From Cyclaneusma minus (Eukaryota; Ascomycota; Leotiomycetes; Marthamycetales; Marthamycetaceae): DNA of 64,000 nt. The notes beneath the pieces were generated by a model. The model saw only the letters and a program-made list of their open reading frames with translations, was not told the origin of the DNA and searched no databases. The stretch lies in the NCBI GenBank assembly GCA_037179335.1, contig JAKZHN010000009.1, positions 558,001 through 622,000 on the forward strand, given 5' to 3'. The position numbers were made by a program, and so were the translations under genes. Positions 56,624 to 64,000 of this stretch are shown here, in pieces; the first letter of the stretch is position 1, and each line of letters begins with the position of its first letter.

Positions 56624-56798
56624 CAAACCGCTGCCCAAAAACAAGGAAATGTCTAACTCTAATTGCTCATGGCTCAGGGACTTTCGAGAAACATCCAGCA
56701 TAATCATGTTGACGATTGGGATAGTCGCAATCAAGCGTGTGAAGGTCAGATAGCTGGTTGGATTTTGAAAAGCCGCAGTGTTAGGGAATCGAGTACTT

Positions 56799-56919
56799 TT
56801 TTATAGGATTTCCCTGAGAGTGGGAGCCTGTTACAGCATCCACAAAATTCACCCCACTTGCATTCTACCAGCTAACAGCACTATCGCAGGTCGGTAGCAA
56901 TGGAAATCTTCGACGGTAG
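56799..56919 (-). promoter_or_regulatory. Block C unit 4
   Basis: Leftward TATA 56799; TAACAGCAC 56873, CGGTAGCAA 56892 and CGACGGTAG 56911 (19 and 19 bp). Confidence 0.65.
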
Positions 56920-57097
56920 CAATGAGCAAACTACTATCCAAGTAGCGAGAATATCTGGTCATACTCGCTCATCGCCCAGAGCTTTTAGAGGAGCATCTGA
57001 CATACTCATATTGACGATCAGAGCAGAAGTAGTCAGGTTGGGAATGAGGGATTCGGTCTTTAATTTTGAGGAATCGCCGTACTGGCCTTCGTGGTCC

Positions 57098-57206
57098 TTT
57101 TATAGAAGTTCTCAGAGGGCCTGCTTCAGCGAAGTCAGTGCCTCAAATTCTTCTAAAACCGACAGCACCACTCGGTACCAGTGAGAAGCAGATTCCTCGA
57201 CGGCAG
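57098..57206 (-). promoter_or_regulatory. Block C unit 5
   Basis: Leftward TATA 57098; CGACAGCAC 57160 and CGACGGCAG 57198, 38 bp apart. Confidence 0.6.
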
Positions 57207-57386
57207 CAAACAGCTACCCAACTAGCCAAAAAAAAAACGTCCGGTTCTACTCGCTCATGGCCCTGAGTTTTCCGGTGAGCATCCAACATAGATATTCATA
57301 TCGAGGCAGAACAGAAGCAGTCAAGATATTACGATAGTGGTGATTCTGCAATCTTGAAGAACCGCAACATTGGGCGTTCATGGTGC

Positions 57387-57497
57387 TTTTATAGGATTTT
57401 ACTGAGAGCGAGGGCCCGCTTCAGGCTTCAGCACCCACAGAAGTCAGGTCCCTCGCGCTCTACCAAGACCGACAGCACAATCTAGGGAAAACAGCAA
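57387..57497 (-). promoter_or_regulatory. Block C unit 6
   Basis: Leftward TATA 57387; CGACAGCAC 57470 and AAACAGCAA 57489 (19 bp). Confidence 0.6.
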
Positions 57498-57752
57498 TCA
57501 AGTTTCGGGAAAGTCAACCGAAATTCAATTATTACTCCATGGTCAAGACATGCCTGGTCCGACTGATTCATCGCCCCGAGAGGAGTATTCAGCATACTTC
57601 TATCAACGCAAAGCAAAAGCAACCCTGCAAAGGAGTGGATACTGGCATCCAATTTGAAGAACCGCAAACATCACCACGGAGGGTATTTGCCCTTGCACAA
57701 CGTCAGGAGTTTGGGAAAGGTTATCTGCAGTGCGTCGTGGCATTCGGTGTCC

Positions 57753-57876
57753 TTTATAGGATTTCCCTCGGAGTGAGGGCTCTCTTCAGTACCCAGCGAA
57801 TTCAAGTTGCTCGCATGCTACAAAAACGACAGCACTATCCAGAGGCAACAGCAGCAACTAGGTTTTTCGACGGTAT
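57753..57876 (-). promoter_or_regulatory. Block C unit 7
   Basis: Leftward TATA 57753; CGACAGCAC 57827, CAACAGCAG 57846 and CGACGGTAT 57868 (19 and 22 bp). Confidence 0.6.
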
Positions 57877-58033
57877 TGAATTTTCTACTCCGTGATCAAG
57901 ACATGCCTGGTGCTACACCTTTATGGCTCGGAATTGTCTGGTATTGGACTAGTCGACAAGCGGGACCAAAGTGCTAAGGCTGATAGTTGAGAGTTGAGAA
58001 GAGTGGAGGATCGATGTCTGGAATTGGGGGTAT

Positions 58034-58160
58034 TTTTATACGGGTAAACAGGAGCTTGCTTCTCAATGTTGGGGAGAAGCCAGCATCTCAGGGGCTTTAG
58101 GTTTTACCAAGCCTGACAGCAGCATTCGTGGCCAACAGTAGCCGGCATCTTCGACAGTAG
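58034..58160 (-). promoter_or_regulatory. Block C unit 8
   Basis: Leftward TATA 58034; TGACAGCAG 58114, CAACAGTAG 58133 and CGACAGTAG 58152 (19 and 19 bp). Confidence 0.75.
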
Positions 58161-58359
58161 CAAATTGCTGCAGAGGCGATGATCATGTGATTGCTCATCT
58201 GAGGTCTCAAATAAACCTTGGTCTAATTTGCGGTTTAACTTACCATGTAATATTTGGGCAAATAGAAAAGAGAGACAAGTGAGCTGAAGTTGTCATCCCA
58301 TCAGACGGACAGTATTGTTTGCAATTTTGCAGAGCCACATTTACTGGGAAATTGAGATC

Positions 58360-58484
58360 TTTATATAGGATCGAGGGGATGTCGACTTGAACTGAACAAG
58401 AATTTGACCAACTTCCCTCACGAAGCTTCATCGAGCCCGACGGCAGGATTCTTGGCCAGCAGTAGCCGGCATACTCGCGCAGCA
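58360..58484 (-). promoter_or_regulatory. Block C unit 9
   Basis: Leftward TATA 58360; CGACGGCAG 58438, CAGCAGTAG 58457 and CGCGCAGCA 58476 (19 and 19 bp). Confidence 0.7.
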
Positions 58485-58679
58485 AACAGCTAGAAATATG
58501 ATTATCACGAAGTCGCAGGTCTCGAATGAACCCTGGTCTGATCTAAGTTGAACTAACTTGCCATGTAAGATATAGGCGAGAAAACAAAGACAACTGGATC
58601 GAGGTTGTCATTCCATACAATGTGGACTTCCATTCTCTAAACAATTTTGCGAAGCCCATCTCCTACGAGTCTGAGGTCT

Positions 58680-58804
58680 TTTTATAGTAGTGAGCGAGGG
58701 GTGACTGTAAGCGGACAAGAAGTCACCAAACACCTTTGCAAGAAATTTTTCAAGTCCGACAGCAGCATTCAAAGCCAGCAGTAGCCGATCATCTTCGACA
58801 GTAG
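58680..58804 (-). promoter_or_regulatory. Block C unit 10
   Basis: Leftward TATA 58680; CGACAGCAG 58757, CAGCAGTAG 58776 and CGACAGTAG 58796 (19 and 20 bp). Confidence 0.7.
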
Positions 58805-58998
58805 CGAACTTCCTGAAAGGTGATATCCACCTAGTCTCAGGTCTCGAACGAACCTTGGTCTAGTCTATCTGAGCATGTATTTGTAACATGTGGGCAAATT
58901 AACATTAGAAACAACTGAAAATCCAGGCTGTCATCACATCCAGGGCCATGGGATACGTTCCAATTTTGCAGAGCCACAATGACTGGGCAATCGGGGTC

Positions 58999-59122
58999 TT
59001 TATATAGGAATGAGCAACTAGTGACTTCAGCCGGAGAAGAAGTCAACAAACACCCTTACGAAATTCCGTGAAGTCCGTCAGTAGCATCCTCAGCTAGCAG
59101 CAGCGATGGTTCCCGACGGCAG
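58999..59122 (-). promoter_or_regulatory. Block C unit 11
   Basis: Leftward TATA 58999; CGTCAGTAG 59076, TAGCAGCAG 59095 and CGACGGCAG 59114 (19 and 19 bp). Confidence 0.7.
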
Positions 59123-59347
59123 CAGACTCCCACAAAGGTACTGGAAGTCACTTCCACCCAATGCCAGGTCTTACTCGCTCATATTCATAATGCTGACTTG
59201 TCTACCCAGCATCTAGCATGCCGACGGAGAGAAAGCAAAATCAGCCAGGCCGAGGTTATTGACTTTCCAGTCCTGGGAAGTGGGACGTAACATCACCGTT
59301 TGGAATTTGCAAGAGTTGGAGCATCACGTAATTGGAAACGAGGGCCC

Positions 59348-59521
59348 TTTTATAGGAAGTACAAAAGGTCTGGCTTCAGTCACACAAGAAGTTCACGGCG
59401 TGGCAGAGAAAGGCATGACCTCGGGACTCCACTGAATCATGCCACCATTGGACCATGTCACGTGATCAGGGATGCGGTAGCGGCACGGCTCAGATCTGTG
59501 CAGATTCAGCTGGTATAAAAG
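59348..59521. promoter_or_regulatory. Block C end: divergent TATA pair with CACGTG
   Basis: Leftward TATA 59348, GTCACGTG at 59457-59464, rightward TATAAAAG 59514. The layout is the same as in block B and at 22.8 kb. Confidence 0.6.
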
Positions 59522-60048
59522 AGAGGAGAGACTTGCCTCACAGCGATTCTTCAGAAGACGAAACGGAAGGCCATAGAAACAACTGAGTGCGATGATGATT
59601 CTGGTAGGTAGAGAACTACACGCGGTAGTCGCCTCAGCCAGCTTCAAGGCCTTCCATCTGTGGGAGTCATGGTTTCCTAGCCTCTTCAGACGAATTGTTC
59701 AAGTCGAGAAGTTCTGCGTTTACTCGTTACTGGATTGATTTCAGTGGCAGCAGCAGAGACCAGCAGTGTTTGTCAGTAGCAGCCGTCGGCAGTGTGCTTC
59801 ATCGACAGCGTCAATTCCAGTGGCAAAATGTTTCACTGTCACTTTGGGCATCGCATGGGGAATAGGGGAGTAGCGGTTGCATTGAGGGGTATCTGAGAAT
59901 GCTTTCTTTTCATGTTTGAGAGGTGTGGAGTCTATTCTAGTAGTGGTCGCCATCGACCTTTTGAGAGGGGAGAGATGTAGAGACTTCAAGAGAACGCTCT
60001 TTGTGGTACAATACGTTGGGGGGAGTCACACCACAACCTGGCCATTTC
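59522..60048. other. Intergenic region right of block C
   Basis: Further nonamer-like sequences (GTCAGTAG near 59775, CGACAGCG near 59804) lie about 260-300 bp right of the 59514 TATA. No gene seen. Confidence 0.4.
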
Positions 60049-60975
60049 TCAGATGTCGTCAGTCTTGATCGAGGTTAATGCAGTCCGTCCTGCAGTTACA
60101 AACCCACGCGATGAACTCATCATCCAGCAGTTCCCTGGCAGTGCTTCGCTTTTCCGCTCCCACTTCAACATCCTCTCGATCATTCGCATGAATTGCTCCT
60201 TGTCCTCGCTTGTATTCGTCTCTTCGTATCTCCGACGAGGGAAGCATTCCGGCACAGGAAAGCCAGCGGAGAATTCACCTAGAGGTACATGTATTAGACA
60301 CTGGGAAGGCAAACCAGACTGCACGGAATTATGGACTCACCTTTCTCGTTGAACCACCTGTGGCTGTTTTTCCCGCGCGCGACGAAACTGGGCGGTGGCG
60401 GGCCAAGGAAAGAGATGATCTCGGCAAGATGTGCTCGAATTCGGTAACCCTTGAATTCGTCATCGTCGCCGGTGAACAGAGAGCCACATTCGTAGGTGCC
60501 TTCGTACAGGTCCCACATCTGTAACATGTTAGAAGCCAGTCAATTGGGTACCGACCGGTCCATATGCTTACCAAGCATCCCAGGTTCCAGATGTCCACGC
60601 TGTACGACCAGGGAACCGTCAACATCGATTCTGGTGAACAATAGTTTCGAGGCTGGATGTAACGCGTGTTTTCCCTGTCTCCAAGGACAGCCGAGCCAAG
60701 GTCGCACAGAACCGGGGCACCGACACTCTTAGGAGTCGGGAAGTCATGTGAGTAGTAGAGCGTTCGGTCCTCAAGCTCTTTCCTCGGAGAAGGATCCTCA
60801 AGCTCACTTTGCTCATACTCACTGAAAATCGAATCGTCGATAATACGGAGCATGATGTTGCGCCCACTGATATCTAACATGCGTCAAAAGTAAGCAAAGG
60901 TCAAAGAGAGCAGAGAATGTACGTACCTGTGTGTATGATTTGACATTCGGTGTGCAGAAAGTATTATTGCTGGAT
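60049..60975 (-). pseudogene. Protein-kinase C-lobe fragment (SRPK-like), N-lobe missing
   Basis: Four exon segments with good splice sites: about 60967-60927, 60873-60572, 60518-60341 and 60278-60049. Joined, they read LHTECQIIHTDISGRNIML (catalytic loop with HTD in place of HRD, as in SRPK-type kinases). Then follow VLCDLGSAV (DFG position DLG), YCSPESML, WSYSVDIWNLGCL (subdomain IX), and a C-terminal helix region ending at 60049. Upstream of LHTEC the frame hits TAA and enters AT-rich DNA, so the ATP-binding lobe is absent. The intact C-lobe splicing suggests fairly recent truncation. It could not be an active kinase. Confidence 0.75.
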
Positions 60976-61760
60976 TTGAAGCTTAATAAGAACAAGGATG
61001 GGTCGATGTTTTTAAATAAGACTTAAGGAATACAATACTTGTTATATCGATTTTTAAGATAATGGGAGCAACCGTATAATTGTGACTTCTTTTTATTCTT
61101 AATATAAGACTTGTTGTATATAAGACAGAGACTGCTAGTATTATTATTATTGGTGGTATTGATATAGTTAGTTATAATAACTTGAGTTATACCACTAATC
61201 TGTTTATTGAAGGTCGCAACCATTAGAGCCAGATTCTCGACTTGTTTTTAGAAAGCGTATAGTAACTATATATCGTTATTTTTATTGACTATATTAGCGA
61301 TTGGGGATAAGGCTGAGCTTAAGGCGCTTTTAAATTGCACAGGATCTTTAGCTTTAGAGTTAGAATTTTTTAAGGCTGAAATAGCTACAATAGCTATAGG
61401 AGGGGCAGCTAAAGGAGCTCTGTTTAGGTAAGGGTGCTATAAGAGAGCGCATAGCTAGTGATTAAGGCTGGCATTATAAATGTCTTGATCGGTTTAAGGC
61501 AAACCGGGATATTAGAGGCTGTTGTATATAGACTTGGAGCGCTGGGTTGCTGTAGCGCGAGATGGGTTGCTTATAGAGAGCAGAGTTTTATAGACGGCAG
61601 GTTTTTAAAGCTATTTAAAATTTGAAAGAAAGCGAGTTCAAATCAACTGTTATAACGCGGGCTAGAGGTTATATAGGGATGGTTAAAGGCATAGGTTATA
61701 GGTGTGATTTAAACTAAAGAGAGAAGAGGTCCAGGGGGAGGAGCTTTTTAAGGAAGCTCC
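60976..61760. other. AT-rich decayed DNA next to the truncated kinase
   Basis: Composition changes sharply to AT-rich with many TTATTA/TATAA strings and some GC-richer islands. It resembles a mutated mobile element, but I see no ends, target duplication or protein. It directly abuts the point where the kinase gene is cut. Confidence 0.5.
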
Positions 61761-62795
61761 AAGCGGAGACCGGAAGCGCTAGCGCTGTTTGCTGGCATCG
61801 GACCGGTCACGCGCCGGGGTGTCCGGGGTCACGTGACTGGCTGTTTGCGGCCTGGGGCCGTCACACCACACACTTGCTCGGCCTGACCCTTCCGAGCCGG
61901 AAGCTCCTATCCCACAACCGCCTGAGTAATTCTTGACATGCGGCCAGTCATCCCTCCTTCCAGTCATTCTCTACGGACTGCACAAATCCAATTGAGCTTC
62001 CACCGGGGAGCGCAAGAGTTGGTCTTCGACTTCTCGGCACAATGGTCACTTTGGTTTCGGGATGGGATAGAATGGGCTTCTCGCGCATTAGGATGGACGG
62101 ATGGACTGATACTGGGAAGCGACGAGGTTCGGCGTAGCATTGGGTGGGAAACAGGAAGTAACGGAGCTGCAGCAACTCTCTGCGCAGTCCGCTAGTGGTG
62201 CCTATCCTACAAGGCTAGAAAAGCATGATTTTTCAAACAAAATTTTGCCTTGACAGTTGCTAAGTGCTAGACATTCAAATTCGTGTATCTATAATCTACC
62301 TATCTAAGGATCACAACAGAATGACAGGGTCCATTCGTTTACAAGAATTGACCAATTCCTGACCTAAAATAATCACTGAAAAGAGTCACGCGGAATTTAA
62401 CTCAAGACTAAAGGGCATTTTGCTCAGCTACACCGCCACCATCCCCTGAACCTATCGCCAATCTTCCTCCTCTCCACCGATGTACATGAACCATAAATAC
62501 TCATGTTGTGGATAACAGTCGGCGACAAGTCACAGATCTTTCACGATTGAGGCAGCGACATCTCTGACAACGGTGCATGTTTGAAAGCTGAGAGATACAT
62601 TGTTCAAGTATCTGCGATTCTGGAGTCATCCAGAAACCCACCCAGCTACGATGTTGCGGTGCTCGAAATTCCAAATTCGCAAACGCAAGAGTTCTCCCTT
62701 TCCAATCTGATAGAATAGCCAAAGAAAACAAAAAACAGCTGACCATGTTGTAGATCCCTTAGCCCAATGCCACTCCGAGAGACAGACCAAGTCAG
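61761..62795. other. Intergenic region, no gene seen
   Basis: GTCACGTGAC lies near 61829. No reading frame is supported. Confidence 0.4.
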
Positions 62796-63698
62796 TCAAA
62801 TGCTAGCACGGCGACGACCGAGAGCATCTCGACATCCCCCACGACCACCCCGCATTCTCTCAATCGCCTGCTCCGCTCTCTGTCTCTCCAACTCCTTCTT
62901 TTCTCTCTCCTCCTTCTTTTCTCTCTCCTCCTTAGTAATCCCCTGTCCCCATGCCTCCACCAACTCAGCCATCGCCTTCTCGTCCATCTTCACCCTGCCC
63001 ATCATCACCGTCTTCAACAAGAACATCTTTTCTTCTTCCTCCGTCTGCGCCTTCTTCCTTCCCCACTTCTCCCCACTAACCTCCGGCCCCCATTTCTTCA
63101 CCAACTCCCCCATCACCTGATTCTTCCACCACAACTTCCGCCCCTTCCTCCAAACCGCGAAAGCGGCTTCCCGCACCACCCACATATCCTGCACCCCCAC
63201 CCACTTCCACCGATCCTCCACCTCCATCATCTTCTGAAAAAGGCCCACCAACGCCGGCGCCACCTCCCACCTCAACATGATCGACTCGCCCTTCTTGAGT
63301 CTCAAGCCCCGCCTCATTCTCTCTGCCATCTCCGCATGTCCTTTCTCCCACGCTTCTTGAATTACTTTCTTCCACTCCTCGAAAGTCACTTCCCTTGCGC
63401 CTTTGCACCGTCTCTCGACTCCCAAGCCATTGCACTCCTCGGGCGTTGGACCACCAAGCCTCCTAATGGCTTTCTGGAGCTCAGCATGGTACTGTTCCAT
63501 GCCGTTCAGTTTGTCGGTGCAGTGGAGGCCTGCGTCGTAGGCCCTGCGTCTGATTGCTGTATCAGCACCGCTGATGGGAGCGAATTCCTTGCGACGGCGG
63601 CGCTCCTTTTCCATGTCGCCTCGGATATTGATCAGGCTGTTCATCAGGTCGGTGATCAACAGGTCGGTGATCAAAAGCTGGTCCAAGTAAATGTTCAT
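62796..63698 (-). CDS. Highly charged, coiled-coil-rich protein of unknown function
   Basis: 300 residues from the first ATG (63698); the frame extends upstream only from a GTG. Near the N-terminus there is a short perfect duplication (LLITDLLITDL), matched by a direct repeat in the DNA. The rest is rich in Lys, Glu, Arg and Trp (WEKGHAEMAERMRRGLRLKK, EEREKKEEREKKELERQRAEQ). The C-terminus is Gly/Arg-rich (MRGGRGGCRDALGRRR). No domain or signal peptide is recognised. A second, unspliced upstream exon cannot be excluded. Confidence 0.6.
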   Translation of the reverse strand: MNIYLDQLLITDLLITDLMNSLINIRGDMEKERRRRKEFAPISGADTAIRRRAYDAGLHCTDKLNGMEQYHAELQKAIRRLGGPTPEECNGLGVERRCKGAREVTFEEWKKVIQEAWEKGHAEMAERMRRGLRLKKGESIMLRWEVAPALVGLFQKMMEVEDRWKWVGVQDMWVVREAAFAVWRKGRKLWWKNQVMGELVKKWGPEVSGEKWGRKKAQTEEEEKMFLLKTVMMGRVKMDEKAMAELVEAWGQGITKEEREKKEEREKKELERQRAEQAIERMRGGRGGCRDALGRRRASI

Positions 63699-64000
63699 TT
63701 TGCCGGTTGTGTGAAGTCTCGGGGTTGACTGGGACTTGAAAAGTTTGGCACGATGCTGGAATGGACCTTTGGTGATCTGGTGGTACTCACGGAAGTTCTT
63801 GCGGTATTGACTGGTGAGTCGATGATTGTAGCGAGAACACAGGTTCGTCACTGTGTGAAGCGCTTTGGTTGAATGATCTTTTGCAAGTTTGAAACTTTGG
63901 GACAAGATCGGGGGAAACACAGTGTGTGAAGAAGGAAGAAGAGAAGCTGCGAGGAAGCAGGGGTTTTATAAGATCCAGAATGCTACGGCGCTAGTAGCAT
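63699..64000. other. Upstream region of the charged protein gene
   Basis: About 300 bp to the window edge. The minus-strand TATAAAA at about 63966-63972 could be its TATA box. Confidence 0.4.

Larger units (their letters stand above)
55641..59521 (-). repeat. Block C: array of leftward TATA units with phased nonamers
   Basis: Twelve leftward boxes at about 300-550 bp spacing, mostly of the form CCTTTTATAG. Clusters of YGACRGYAG (CTRCYGTCR on the minus strand) lie to the right, mostly 19 bp apart. The block ends with a CACGTG-centred divergent pair (59348/59514). No conserved peptide is encoded. Confidence 0.8.

Noticed and set aside
22809..59521. TATA units as solo LTRs of a retrotransposon
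   Set aside because: No TG..CA ends, target duplications, primer-binding sites or internal coding remnants; spacing is regular and elements are conserved in diverged filler.
1..64000. tRNA genes
   Set aside because: A few GTTCGA-type strings were inspected; none had a matching A box and cloverleaf by eye.

Overview
The window is from a filamentous ascomycete, most likely a dothideomycete. The genes have short introns (48-216 nt, one of 618 nt) with GT..AG ends and CTRAC/CTGAC branch sites. The gene set is typical of Pezizomycotina: a Puf4-type Pumilio protein, RNA polymerase III subunit 2, an Ede1-type endocytic scaffold and alpha-tubulin. All gene models below were spliced by eye, and most close exactly in frame.

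Layout. 2.0-9.7 kb: a secreted Ser/Thr-rich protein (-), a nuclear-looking protein with a duplicated module (+) and an alpha/beta-hydrolase (+). 10.9-21.6 kb: the PUF gene (-, six exons including a 21-nt microexon) and RPC2 (+, five exons). 33.1-37.6 kb: EDE1 (-). 38.8-39.7 kb: a broken aminoglycoside-phosphotransferase-like gene. 41.0-44.2 kb: alpha-tubulin (-) and an ER membrane protein (+). 51.2-55.1 kb: a damaged two-Myb gene (+), a short 18S rRNA fragment, a secreted cysteine-rich protein (-) and a J-domain protein (+). 60.0-63.7 kb: a kinase fragment lacking its N-lobe (-), an AT-rich scar and a charged coiled-coil protein (-).

About 20 kb between these genes (22.8-32.3, 44.3-49.9 and 55.6-59.5 kb) has no convincing protein gene but is highly organised. 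It holds about 40 units. Each combines a TATA box, usually followed by a pyrimidine-rich start-like stretch, with a cluster of two to four degenerate nonamers (CTRCYGTCR, or YGACRGYAG on the other strand). Within a cluster the nonamers mostly recur every 19 bp exactly. In block A the TATA boxes point right up to 28.3 kb and left from 28.8 to 32.2 kb. In block C they all point left. In block B they form divergent pairs around CACGTG-type sequences, so neighbouring promoters face each other, and the nonamer cluster lies about midway, roughly 200 bp downstream of each. A constant across the blocks is a nonamer cluster about 160-280 bp downstream of a TATA box. I know of no described system with this design. 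I infer arrays of short non-coding transcription units with a phased protein-binding element that may act as a roadblock, terminator or boundary. A 728-bp hAT-like insertion with 8-bp target duplications interrupts one unit, so the array is older than the insertion. A second, unrelated 19-bp phased motif lies on both sides of the broken kinase-like gene.
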